64,000 bases of DNA from Porphyra umbilicalis (lineage: Eukaryota > Rhodophyta > Bangiophyceae > Bangiales > Bangiaceae), in contig KV918823.1 in NCBI GenBank assembly GCA_002049455.2, forward strand, positions 124,001 to 188,000, read 5' to 3'. Within the stretch, counting starts at the first letter, position 1. Every line of letters starts with the position of its first letter. Shown in pieces: positions 10,754 to 21,443 of this stretch. The position numbers and the translations under genes were made by a program. The notes below the pieces were generated by a model, which saw nothing but the letters and a program-made list of their open reading frames with translations, was not told where the DNA came from and did not search any database.

Positions 10754-13532
10754 TTGGGGGGCATCATGTCGAACTTGCCACTCCCCGCGGGCAGGCTCGA
10801 ATGCATCATTTGCAGCTACAGAACGTTCGACCTCCGCGACCTCCGGAGGCACCAGCGGGCGGCTCATGGGCGCGTCTCGGGGGACGGTCCTCACCACCAG
10901 AGGCTGCAGGAACCTTCTCCCACTCTCCTGGCCTTGCAATGCGCTGTGGAGGGAGAGGCGTTGTCGGCCAGTATCGGCGTAGGCCGTCCAGTCGGCGGTG
11001 GCCAGGGCTCTGGCGATGGGGTGGGTGAGGACGAGGGAAGCAGCAGGTGTGCCGGACCTGTCACGGACGACCCAACCGGCATGGCGGCCATTGCCGGCGA
11101 GTTGCAGGCGCTGATTGAGATGACGCGGTTTCGTGTCAATGAGAAGGCGGCCGGCAACGATTACGGTAGGGGGCTGGGAGGTGCCGGTGACGAGGACGAG
11201 ACACCCGAGTATACGTACTCGACAATCGCCACGCACGTGCGAGTGTTGTACGAGGAGCTTAAGGACGTGCAGCGCTCCACGCCGTTGGCGTCGGTGCGCC
11301 GCAAGACCCCTCATACAGGGAATTTTAAACCATTCCGGTTGCACGCCCTGCGGCGGCACGTGTTGGAGGCCGGCTGCGCTGGGCTCTCTCTCAGCGAGCA
11401 GTCCAAGCTTTTTGAGTTTCTAGACGTGTGGGACCGCACAAAGGAGGGCACGCCCAAGGACGCTGGAAACTACTAGCTGCTGCGGGACGAGTTTCTCGAT
11501 ATTGGTGCCTTCCGTCGCGCACTGGAGGACGACATCGACCAGGCCGTCAACCAGGCCGACTGAAAGAAGGTCACGCGGCGTTCCGCGAGTTCGAGTCGTG
11601 CAGCCACATTGGGATGAGGGTGAGGTACCGGAGTCGGACGCTGCAGGTGTTTGGCCGGGTGCTTTGCTACCTTTGTGACCGCCCCGAGGAGCGCGCGTTA
11701 ATGGCCTTGAAGTCCGGTCAGTGTGAGTTTCCGTGCAGCACCTGTATGTTGCCACTGGCTGACGCCGGCGCCGCCATGGCGGCGAGAGCCGCCGACCGCG
11801 TGATCGACCCACTTCCCAAGCAGCTAGAGGCCGCCGAGCACCTGCAGCGGGCGTGACAGAGGCCGCGATGTGTTGCTCTTGAAGCCATCGGCAGCTTGAC
11901 GAGCTTCGTACCCGTCTTAGCGGGGATGGCGGGGCTTGCTACTGAGCCCTTTCTCTTGTACAAAATGATCGGATTTGACATTCGGCATGTACGTTTCTCA
12001 CATTCTCTCCTGGACTGCAGTCGGCTGCTGAGTTTGTGGTGGTGCCAGCGCCAGAGCGGGCCAAGGCCACTCCGGTACGCTCCTAGTTGCGAACAACGCA
12101 CGTCTGTAGTGTGGAGTGTCCACCCCTGCGCGTGCTCCATTGTTGTGCCCTGGTTGCATGTGTGACAGGTGATGGAATTGGGTGTCACCCGCATGATAAC
12201 GCAGCGGCTGGTGCGCGTGTTTCTCTTTATCTGCAATAGCGTTAGGCCAGCGACGGGGTCTATGGCGGCGGGGAGACGCTTGTGCAACCTCCGCTTCCAA
12301 TGGCTCGGCCGACGAAGCAAGGCCAGCAAGGCACCGCCAGGGTAAGGGCCCTCCATGAGGCAGCAGGCGAGCAACTTCGTGAACAAGTTCATCACCCCAA
12401 TCCTTCGAACAGTTACCAGCACAAAGGTGCATAAGCGTTTATGTCACGTCATCGACGCCGAGCGCATGCACGGAAACCTGCAAAACTGCAACACGGACAC
12501 GAACGAGAGCCGGAACAAGAGCGACAAGCCCTTCTCTTTTTACGCACAAATGGGGATTTGTCTACATGCACCCAGCAGCTCGTGCGGCAGGCGCACGGTA
12601 GCCGCGCCCAGTTCGCAAATATTGACAGGGAGGACGCGGCTGCTGTCGCCGCCAACCACGCCGAGCTGCCCCGTCGGGCTGCTGATGCTGCCGAGACTGC
12701 AGCAGAAGCAGCAGCTAGGGCCGCAGATGCGAGAGCGCTAGCTGCTGCGCCGAATGCGGGCAGAAGCTCTTCCAAAATTTACGCTGCTCGCGCCGCGGCG
12801 GAAACGGCAGATGAGGTTACGGCAACAGCGGCAGCTGCCTCTGCGTCCGCCGCGGTGGCCTTGCTGGCAGCCAACGCGTACACACGTGGTGGGCCCAGTG
12901 GCGCAGGTGCGACTCGTCGGGCTGTCGGAAGCCAAGCTGGCACAAATGCCAACAAGCCGTACCACCTGGAGCTGATCTCTGTGTCGGAGTTGTGCAAGCG
13001 ACCGGGCCTCGCGGGTGCCGCGGCTGCAGTGGGCTTGTTGGATGACAGCCGGGTACGCCTTGTCAAGCGGCATTGCATCACAGTGCGATTTGACTGCGAG
13101 ACAGAGACCAAGCAGATGGTGAGAGCGGACCACGACTTTCGCGGTTCCCCTTGGTTTGATGCTGCGGTTTTCCGCGCGCCAGCCGACCCCACCTCCTCTC
13201 GCCTGGCCAAGCTCCGCCCCATCGTGCGCCGGGCTGACGGTGACTGGGCCCTCCTGAGCCTGCTCAAGCCGTCGGCGCGCGACCCTGGTTGCCCACTGGA
13301 GTGTCGCGACTGCATTCGTCTGCAGTGGCCTGTGCGAACAGGGGCCTCCGACGCAACACTATGTGTCGTGCCCATGACCTCTGTGACCAGGCTGGTACAC
13401 ATCGTACCGGACTTCAAGGAGTTGGCCGAGCGGGAAGGGTATGACGCCGTGCCCCCCGCCTTGGACGCTCCAGTGGAGAAGCGCCTAATCATGCGTTACT
13501 ACTTGAATGCTTTATATTCGTGGCAAGTATAA
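10754..13532 (+). pseudogene. Plavaka/CACTA-like transposase, degenerate
   Basis: The product begins with a C2H2 finger (C-x2-C-x12-H-x4-H, about 10799-10866). It continues to GNY followed by TAG at 11474-11476. After a frame change near 11560 it resumes with FREFESCSHIGMRV and LCDRPEERALMALK, with CSTCMLP downstream, a typical central block. An in-frame TGA at 11854-11856 follows. Coding then joins through a plausible GT-AG intron (11989-12168): FDIRH precedes it and VMELGVTRMITQRL follows, restoring a conserved block. Next come ERMHGNLQNCNTDTNES, another frame change near 12540, TNGDLSTCTQQLVRQAHGSR and an Ala-rich linker. A long C-terminal domain ends at 13532. The usual segment between the finger half and the central block seems deleted. 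The copy cannot encode a full transposase. Confidence 0.65.
11989..12168 (+). other. Putative intron of the transposase gene
   Basis: This 180-nt interval starts GTACGT and ends TGTGACAG. Removing it joins FDIRH to VMELGVTRM, the expected contiguous block of the family. The interval itself contains in-frame stops. Confidence 0.6.
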
Positions 13533-13759
13533 AAGACGTCCACCTCACTCACTCACGCACGCACCGCCAATAATCCGCCGCGGGTACAGTAAGCAGAGGG
13601 AGGGATCAGAGCCTCAAGTCTTGCTGTTCACGCTGGCCCAATAAGACAGTGGGAGCGCCCAGCTCACGAGTGCACTCACGGGATAGAAACGGCAGCTGGC
13701 CATGTCTGGGAACCCTCGAGCGCCGGAAGCTCGTCGAAAAAGGCTGTCGATGGTCTATC

Positions 13760-13785
13760 TCGATGGGGTGAAAACTCCCCATCGA
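13760..13785. repeat. Hairpin near right transposon end
   Basis: TCGATGGGG and CCCCATCGA form a perfect 9-bp stem around an 8-nt loop. A further ATCGA..TCGAT pair follows. It probably belongs to the terminal or subterminal repeats of the element. Confidence 0.6.
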
Positions 13786-13801
13786 AACCCCATCTCGATG
13801 G

Positions 13802-14498
13802 CCGCCAGACGCGCGCCCGTCGGGTGGCCGTTGGACGTTGCCTGCGGCGGCCGGCCGTGCCAGGTTTTCCTTTTTTATTTTTTGGGGAGGGAGCGCGCGC
13901 CTTTCGGGGGGGGGGCCCGTGCGGGGTGGTCGCGGGTGTCTCCCAGATCCACCACGCCCGCCCGCCCCCCCCGCGCGCCGACGGTGGCGGGTGGCGGCCG
14001 CCCACCCGCCGCCGCCGCCGCCCCCCCCCGCCCGTGCGCGCGCGTGTCGGCGCGCGCGTGCGGGGCAGCCGCGGGGGGGATGTCCCGGTGCAATCCGCCA
14101 CGCGGCTCGTGCGCAGGTGCGGGGGGTAGGGGGGGCAGGAGAGTGGGGCACGCCCCTGGGCAGCAAACCCGCTGCTGCAGCCGCCCGCGTGCCCATTTCC
14201 AGGCGCGCCCCGGCCGCTGGGCGGCGCAGGGCCGTGTCCCCCCGCCCCGGGGCGCGCTATTTGACGCGCCACCCCACAGTCGCGGTCCCGACGTCCCTGC
14301 TAATAGCCGTTGGTGGTTGTTCAGCGTCGCTCTTTTCCCGCCCCGCCCTCGAACCGCGCCACCGCCGGCACGCGCCCGCACCGCCCGCAGCGAGCCGTTG
14401 GCGCTTGCCGCTTCCATCTGCCCCCCGCCGTACGTCGCCCCGCCGTTGTTGCATCCACTTGCCCGCGGTCGCCTCGGCGCCCCCCCAAACACTGCACC
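13802..14498. other. 5' flank of the second cysteine-rich gene
   Basis: GC-rich DNA with many C and G homopolymers; no gene is supported. The last 100 bases before 14499 are likely promoter and 5' UTR. I see no obvious similarity to the upstream region of the paralogue at 1147. Confidence 0.5.
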
Positions 14499-15184
14499 AT
14501 GGGTCGCGTGTCGTTCCTGGTCGTTGCCGCCGCTCTGGTGGCGGTCGCCTCTGGCGCCGCCGCGTCGGCCCCCCCCCCGGCCCTCGGCCGACGCCCAAGA
14601 CGATGAAGATCACCAAGGAGTCGGGGCGGGAGTGCATCTCCAAGTGGTACGTCACCGGCCATGCCGACGGCAAGTGGGTGTGGGCCGACGTGGACAAGTG
14701 CTGCCCCCCCCGGATGCCGACCAAGACGATGACCATCTTTAAGGACGGGAAGCGGTGCGTCTCGACGTGGTCGCAGTGCGACCGGGTGCTCAACGCCGCG
14801 GACAACTGCGTCTATAAGTGGTGCGACGTGACCAACTGCGCGAACCCCGTGTGCCCGCCCAAGCCGATGGAAATGAAGAAGCGGTACGTGAAGAAGAATG
14901 GGGAGCGCTGCGTCACCCGCTGGTACGCGTGCGGCAAGAAGATTGAGCACGGCAAGTGCACGTGGAGGGGCTGCGACGTCGTCTCGTGCAAGCTGCCGTG
15001 CCCGCCCAAGCCAATGCCCAAGACGATGCGGACCAAGACGCCCGGCAAGGTGTGCGTCTCGCACTGGTGGGCGGCCAAGCTCACCATTGACAACAGCACC
15101 GACGCACAAAAGTGCGAGTGGCAGTGGAAGGACGTGGAGAAGTGCACGTGCGATACGGGCGCCAAGAAGTGGACCGCGTGCTAA
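14499..15184 (+). CDS. Secreted cysteine-rich protein, paralogue, frameshifted at a C run
   Basis: The ATG at 14499 opens a signal peptide (MGRVSFLVVAAALVAVASG) nearly the same as that of the gene at 1147. The mature part, in another frame from about 14580 to the TAA at 15182-15184, aligns along its whole length with that gene. It has four Cys/Trp units, the same KTMKIT start, the CPPKP hinges and the C-terminal CDTGA-KW motif. The two frames meet at a run of ten C at 14569-14578; one more C would restore continuity. Nothing else in the gene is broken and conservation is strong throughout, so a homopolymer error or very recent indel is more likely than an old pseudogene. Presumed extracellular protein, function unknown. 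Confidence 0.75.
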
Positions 15185-15660
15185 GCCGCCGGCGGACGCG
15201 GGGAGGGGGGGTGCACCCGGTGACGTGCGTGCCCCCGCGGACAGGAGAGAACCGGGGGTGACGGGGGAGGGAAGGGGCCGTCCGCCACCGGCCCCGCGCG
15301 CACGACTCCACCACAGGTGGGGGCGGTGCGTCGCGCTCACAACGGGCCGGCCGTGTACAACGACCCGTCGCTCGTGCCAGCCTGAACATGAACCGTAAAG
15401 CAAAGCCATGGACGTCGCCGTTGTACTGGGAGCTGGGCGACCACAGGGAGGCTTGCGCAGTCAGGGCCCCCGCCCCGCCGTCGGAATTTGGGTCAGCCGG
15501 GCAGGCGCGGTGAGCATCCGCACCCACCCGCGGCAGACGGGAGCCCCCGGTGGTGGCGTCCAACAGCGGCGGACGCGGGTGGGCGGCCCCGCCGCCGACA
15601 CCCGAGACCAAAAAACGTGCGTACGCACACGGCAGCCGCGCCGCAAGAGGCGCCCGCCGC
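15185..15660. other. Convergent intergenic region
   Basis: This is the 3' flank shared tail to tail by the cysteine-rich gene (+) and the TTC27 gene (-). I see no gene or structured element beyond short G and C runs. Confidence 0.6.
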
Positions 15661-16494
15661 TCACCCCCCGCCACTGGCCGTCTGCTCCGCGGCGGTGGCG
15701 TCCCCCCCCCCGCCGTCCCGAAACCGCCCCTGCTCCTCGGCGGGCAACGCCGCCACGACCAGCGCGCGCACGTCGGCGAGGTCGGCCCACGCGGGCCGCG
15801 CGGTTGCGTCATCCCCCCCCCCACCCCCCCCTCCTCCCCCCCTCCCCCCCCCCCCCCCCCACCGCTCCGCCGTCTGCGCCAACATGCTCGACAGCTGCCC
15901 CGCCGCCGCCACAAGCGGCGGCGTCCCCCCCGCCACCACCGCCGCCGCCCCCCACCGCAGCGCATACGCGGCGGCGCGGCGAAACGCCGGCGCCTCGACC
16001 CGCCACCGCTCCCCCGTCGCGAGCGCCGCGACGAGCGCCTTGCGGCGGCACTCGACGGCGGCCGCCGCCGAGCCGCCCGGAGTGCCCTCATGCAGCGTCG
16101 CGTAGGCGTCCCACACCCCCGCCTGGGACGACACGAGGCCCGTGGCGGTACGGAGGGTGGTGAGGAGGCGCCCGCAGAGGCGCGCCGCCGCCGCCGACGC
16201 GTCGGTGCGGCCGTCGGGGGCGGCGGTGGCACGCGCGTCGGCCGCCGCGGCGGCGGCGGCGGCAACGACTTGGTCGGCGGCGGCGCGGAGTGCCGGCCCG
16301 CGCACGCCGTCGGCGCCGGCGACGCGCATGAGCGCGTCGAGGGCGGAAATGAGGGCGTCAGTGGACCCGACCCGCACCGCGAGCGTAATGACATTGTCCC
16401 ACACTTCGGGCGCGTCGCGGAGGTGCTTGGCGGCTTCGCGCATCGCCGCCAAGGCGGCCGCGTCGCGGGGGCCACCGCCCGCCGACCCGCCGCT

Positions 16495-16527
<33 letters not shown>

Positions 16528-17501
16528 GTCGGCGTCGCCACACTCTGCGAGGGCGCGCCCGAGGTTGTTCCACGCCTGCCCATTGTCTGGCTGCTGTTGG
16601 ACGACGCGCGTAAACGCGCGGGCGGCCGGGAGCGCCCCCCCCCCCCCACTCAAATGCGCGACGCCGAGCGCAAACCACGCGTCGGCTTGCAACGCGTTCA
16701 CGGTCAGCGCCGCCTCCCAGTGGCCGACGGCGTCTGCCCACCGGCGGTCCGTCATGGCCGCCGCCGCGAGGCTCCGCTGCGCGCGCGCGCAGCGGCGGCG
16801 GCTTTCCCACCAGGCGAGCTCGTAGAACGACCGCGACCGCGTCACGTCGCCGAGGACGCACAGGAGGCGGGGCCGCGCCGCGACCGCCCGCGGGTCCCCC
16901 CCGTCGGCCGTCGCCAGCCGCCGCCGCACGAGCGCCTCGGCGGTGCCCGCGTTGCCGAGCAGCGTGTGGCAGTCGATCAGCTCATCGACAAAGTCGAGGG
17001 CGGCGAGCACCTCCATGGCGGAACGCACCAGCCCGAGGCGCCCGAGCACCTGCGCGTGCGCGAGGCGCACCGCCCACGCGGCGGGGACGCCCGACGCCCA
17101 CGCGAGCCGCAGGCGCTCGGCGGCCGCCGCCGCCCGCGTGGACGCGGGCGCGCCGACCATGGCGTCGGCGACAAAGTCGACGACCGCCGCCGTTTGCGCG
17201 AGGACGCGCTCCTGGAAGCGCCCGCGCGACGCCTCCCCGTCGCAGCGGAGGAGGAGGGCGTGCGCGAGGACCATGGAGCTCACCTCGTCCGTGCCGGCCG
17301 CCGCCGCGGCGACGCGCGCGGCGTAGGCGGCGCGCTCCCCGACCGCCAGCGCGTCGCTGCCGACGGTGCCGGCGCCGGCGGCAATGCCTGCGCCGAGGAC
17401 GACGGCTTGCTCGGGGAGGGAGAGGGTGCCGCCTGCCGCCCACGGGGCGGGGGGGGGGGGGGGGGGGGGGGTGCGCGCCAGCAGTGCCGGCGGCGGCGGC
17501 G

Positions 17502-17533
<32 letters not shown>

Positions 17534-19263
17534 GGCGGTCGCCGTTGCCGCCGCCGCATTCTCGGCGGCCGCCTCTGCGGCTTCGAGGGCGGCCACCGCG
17601 TCGGCGGCGGCCGCGCCGTCGGCGGCGGCCGCGTCGCCGCCGGCGGCCGCGCCGCCGAGCCGCGCAAACCCGAGCAAATCCGCATCGTCGAGCGGCACGT
17701 CGGACGGCAGCGGCCAGTCGCCGTCTGGCGCCGCCGCCGACGCGGTGCCGCCTTCGCTCGCACCCGCGTCACCGGCGGTGACGGCGGAGGCGGCGGCAGC
17801 GTCGGCGGCAGCGGCGGCAGCGTCGGCGACGGTGGCGGCGGCGGCGGCGGTCCCGCCATTGGGGGCCTTGCCCCCCCCAGTGGCGCCGGCAGACGCGTCG
17901 CCCTCCCCCCCCCCCCCCCCCGGCGCCGCCCGCCGCAGCACAACAGCGGTCAGCTGCGCGAGCGGCCGCTGCTGGTACTTGGTGCGCACGCCGAGGGCGC
18001 CCGACAGGCGCACCCGCACGCCGAGCACGTCCGCGGCGGCGGTCCCCGAACCGGCCGCCCCCTCCCCATCGTACAATTGGCGCTGCGTGTGCGCCGCCTC
18101 CACCCACACCAGCGCGAGCACGTCGGGCGCGGCAGCCGCCAGCCAGTCGACCGTGGACGCTGCCGTGGCGGGGCCGCCGACGCCGTCGCCGTCGCCGTCG
18201 CCGTCGCCCCCGTCGCTGCCGTCGCTGTCGGAAAAGGCCACGTCTGGCAACAGCGACGCATCGTCGCCGACCGCCTCGGCCGACGGCGGCGCCGGCGGCG
18301 ACGACGACGGCGGGTCGCCGTACACCCCCCCCGCCCCCGCGTCGGCCAACAGCCCCGACCGCCCCGGGCGGAGCACCGCCCCCGCGCCGAGGAGCGCCTC
18401 CAAGCCCCCAACGGCGGCGCGGAGGAGCGACGGCGCCGCGCCGCGGAGGAGCGCCGCGTGCAAGGACGCGGCGCGCGCCACCCACAGCGGCGCCAGCGGA
18501 AAGGCGGGGGGTGGCGGGGGGTGGGGGGGGCGGAGCCCCCGCCGCCCCCGCCGCCGCCACCGCCGCCGCCGCAGCCGGGCGCCAACCACGCCAACGCGTC
18601 GCGCGCGACCGACAGGGCGGCCGGCCGCACGACGCCGCGCACGACCTCCTCCCCGTCGGCGGCGAGGTCGAGCCACGGCGCCCGCGACGGGAGCGTCGGC
18701 GGGGACCCCGCGCCGGGCGCCGCCGCCGGCGCCGGCGCCCCCCCACCAACGGCGGCGACGAGCACCGCGTCCGCCGCCGCCGCCAGCCGCACGTCAGACA
18801 CGACGGCGGGGGACAGGGGCGGGCCCGTCCAATTGTCGCGCACAAACGTGGCGAGCAGCGCGAGGGCGCCGACGTAGGCGGAAAGGCGGGCGCTCCACCA
18901 GTCGCCGCCGGTGGGGGGGGCGGCGGGTGCGGCGGGGGCGGGTGCGGCGGGGGCGTCGGCGCCCGTGTCGTCGGGCGCCCCCCCCCACCCCCCCGCCACC
19001 CCCCCAGTCGCGAGCGCCCCCCCCCGACGCTGCCCGCACGGCGGCGGTCAGCGCATGCGCCACCGCCGGGTGGGTGAGTGCCGGCAGGGGGTCCCCGGCC
19101 GCGAGCGCCACCGCCGCGTCGACGAGGTCGCCGTCGGCGGGCGACGCGGGGGACGCGTCGTCGCCGACGAGGGCGACGGCGGTGACCGAGGGGGGGACGC
19201 GCGCGCGAGGAGGAGGTCGATCCGCCGCCCGAGGCGCGTCTCGGAGCCCGTGGCGGGCGCCAT
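15661..19263 (-). CDS. TTC27: TTC27/Emw1-type tetratricopeptide repeat protein
   Basis: About 1,200 codons on the minus strand, apparently without introns. The start at 19263 (MAPATGSETRLGRR) is the first Met before continuous protein-like sequence. Family landmarks appear in the expected order: FVRDNWTGPP near 18830, LGVRTKYQQRPLAQL near 17980, LSLPEQAVVLG near 17420, LLCVLGDVTRSRSFYELAW near 16830-16870, then the RARAQRS-like block. TPR repeats follow (AVGHWEAALTVNALQADAWFALG, then DNGQAWNNLG near 16590), ending in a TGA at 15661-15663. Family members are about 850-950 residues; the excess here is Ala/Gly/Pro-rich insertion. The frame changes about four times, each at or beside a C/G run (about 19190, 18980-19027, 18508-18535 and 17449-17471). 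That pattern suggests homopolymer errors rather than true loss. The yeast homologue is essential and linked to cell-wall integrity and mRNA metabolism; the function here is inferred. Confidence 0.85.
17449..17471. repeat. 23-base G homopolymer inside TTC27
   Basis: An uninterrupted run of 23 G. The coding frame of TTC27 differs on its two sides, so its length decides the frame. Such runs are commonly miscounted by sequencing. Confidence 0.9.
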
Positions 19264-19964
19264 TGGGGGGGGGAGGGGGGGTGGGGAGTGGGCGGGGAGG
19301 TGCCCCGCGCCGCAGGCAGGGGGGGGGGGGCGGCGGGGCGGCGGGACGAGCCCGGGGCCCGCGCGAGCGGAGCGCCCGCGAGGGGTGGGGTGGGGAGCCG
19401 ATGGGGGCTTGGTGGGGGTGGGCGGGGAGCGAGACGAGACGACCGGGCGTTGGGTGGGGCGTGGGGGGGTCGCCAGGGGGAGGGGGGTGGTGCAGCAGAC
19501 GCCGACGGAGCCGTCGGGGACACGCCGCCAGCGTCCGCGCGCGGAGCGGCCGTTTGCGCACGGCACCGCCACCGCAGTGGGGCCAAAGCGACGGAGGCCT
19601 CGTCCACCGGCCGGTTGGCCGTACGTTGGGCTCACGGACGTCGGTCCCATCAAGTTGGTGTCTCGACGGAATTGCGGCACGGTCTGCTCACGTGCTTGCT
19701 TCAGGTGCAATCACTACGAGCGCTTTTGGGGGGCTTCTTTGAATCATTTGGCCGTCCCCACTGATCCGCTCGACTTTGTCGTTGACGTCGTGCCCCGTGC
19801 ACGTGCGGCGCGCCGTGCACATCGCCCGCGCCGCCCCCCCCACCCCGCGGCGCATCTTCCTGCGTCTACGTCGGTCTCCTTTTGTTCCTCCGACGCCCGC
19901 GTGCAATTTTTTTTTCTCCACTTGACGCTCTCGGGCCGCGTTCTTTGAACATTGCCGTGCGGTC
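19264..19964. promoter_or_regulatory. Shared divergent promoter region TTC27/NHP2
   Basis: This 701-bp interval separates two genes transcribed away from each other, so both promoters should lie here. G/C-rich low-complexity DNA next to TTC27 gives way to more balanced sequence towards NHP2, with an unbroken T stretch near 19908-19916. No TATA box or initiator is clear by eye. Confidence 0.5.
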
Positions 19965-20959
19965 ATGGGGGAGAAGCGCCGCAAGTCAGACGCCGACGGC
20001 GCCACGCCGTCCAAGAAGAAAAAGCACCGGGCGGACAAGGCGGCGGCGACGCCAGAGGCCGCCCGCCCAGCCAAAGAGACGGCCAAGGACGTACCAGCGG
20101 TACCTGTGGCGTCGGTGCTGTCGCCAATCGCTAGCCGTATGTTTTTGCGTGGCGCTCCTATCCGGCGGCTCCACTGACCGGTGGCGCCTCGGACTCGGGG
20201 GTTCTTGCCGTTTCGGTTCTGCGTTGTATGGTCTGGTTTGGTGCTGGAGGGGTGTGTTCACGTTTTTGGGCTCGGCTTGCGTTCCCTGCCTCAAAGGCTG
20301 TCGCTGACCCGGGTGAATGGGCGGGCTCCCTGTGTTCGCTCGCTGCTTGGCTGGCTGGTGTTCGCGCGTGCAGCATTGGCGGGCAAGAAGTTGACCAAAC
20401 GCCTGTACAAGCTCATCGCGGCGTCGGCAAAGGGACGCACGCTGCGCAGGGGACTCAAGGAGGTTGTCAAAGCTGTCCGCAAGAACCAAACAGGGTACGT
20501 GGGGCGCCTCGCTGTGGAACTCATGTGGGCTGACGGTCATGTCCTGGTGCCGTTCCCTCTTGGGCGCACGGCTCGCGGAATCGGGCACGCTGGCTGCCGT
20601 GGCTCCCCTCGTCCCAGTTCGGCTATCTGACTCGACGCGCCCTGCTGCTCCGTGTCCTTTCCTGCCCGCCTCTTCCCACACTGCTTTTGGGGTTCGTACC
20701 CCCCAGTGTGTGCGTCATTGCCGGGGACGTAGCGCCCGTGGACGTCATCTGCCACCTGCCGCTGCTATGCGAGGACGCGTCCGTCCCGTACGTGTTCACC
20801 CCACGTAAAGAGGAACTCGGCGCCGCCAGCCGCACCAAGCGCCCGACGTCCGTGGTTCTCGTCACGGCCGGCAAGGAAAAGGCCCTCTCGGAGGAGGTGA
20901 GGGAAGAACTCAAGGCATGCGCTGCGGAGGTGGCGGGGCTCCGCACGGCCACCGTGTGA
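19965..20959 (+). CDS. NHP2: H/ACA ribonucleoprotein subunit NHP2 (L7Ae family), three exons
   Basis: The exons are 19965-20136, 20374-20494 and 20707-20959, giving 181 residues. Introns of 237 and 212 nt start GTATGT and GTACGT and end in CAG and CCAG. Splicing gives IASPLAGKKLTKRLYKLI across junction 1 and KNQTGVCVIAGDVAPVDVI across junction 2, both matching the family closely. The core keeps the L7Ae RNA-binding signature CHLPLLCEDASVPYVF and KEELG. The N-terminus is Lys-rich (KKKKHR), as expected for a nucleolar protein, and makes it slightly longer than the usual ~150 residues. Known role of the family: it binds the kink-turn of H/ACA guide RNAs with dyskerin, NOP10 and GAR1 for rRNA pseudouridylation. 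The start is the first Met of the basic N-terminus. Confidence 0.93.
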
Positions 20960-21443
20960 GGGCGGCGGGGTAGACGCACCAAAGTTGGGAGCTGCATTCG
21001 CCCTTGAGCTTGTACGAGCGACGAGTGAGCCCCAGTCCAAAGTGCTACCAAATCGTACCGACACATGGCGCGTTGTAGGTGTCTCTGCCGTCACTGTTCT
21101 GCACGGTCTGGGTGGGGCTCCGCACGTGCCCCACTGGTTGCATTGATCGGGACAATCGTGCTGGCCTCCTGGCTGGTGTCCAATGAGACGTGGTGCACGT
21201 GCATCTTCCCATCGTCTTGTGCCCTTAAGGGTCACGCTGGTGACAAGTCACACCACAAGCCCCGCGGCCATCAGAGCAGTCCGCAGTCGCGCAATCGCAT
21301 CATCCTGCAGTTTTCTCTGCATCCGGTCCCCGCAGCGGTATGCCCTCCCTCTCATGTCAGTCCACACAGGCCCTGAAGGTATGGCTCCGTGCCAGCAATC
21401 CTCTCCACTTGGCTATGACAAATAGCCACTGTCCACAGACCGC
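20960..21443. other. Intergenic between NHP2 and the inverted repeat
   Basis: This is the 3' flank of NHP2 and the outer, non-duplicated side of the left UBC13 copy. No gene or element is evident. Confidence 0.6.

Larger units (their letters stand above)
6018..13801. mobile_element. Decayed Plavaka/CACTA-like DNA transposon, two divergent genes
   Basis: This 7.8-kb segment carries a minus-strand gene (6314-8271) and a plus-strand transposase gene (10754-13532) reading outward from a central spacer. Candidate ends are similar inverted segments: CCATCGAAAGGGGTTCTCGA at 6044-6063 and, on the minus strand, CCATCGAGATGGGGTTTCGA from 13801. Each lies beside a hairpin with an ATGGGG/CCCCAT core (6018-6033 and 13760-13785; the latter has a 9-bp stem). 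No clear target-site duplication was found, so the borders are approximate. Both genes are damaged. The family name comes from the transposase layout (N-terminal C2H2 finger, late GVTRM block, HGNLQN-like block) and is tentative. Confidence 0.5.

Noticed and set aside
15550..17781. 743-codon plus-strand frame opposite TTC27
   Set aside because: It is Arg/Ala/Gly/Pro low-complexity and mirrors the conserved TTC27 coding on the minus strand. GC-rich coding DNA keeps antisense frames open.
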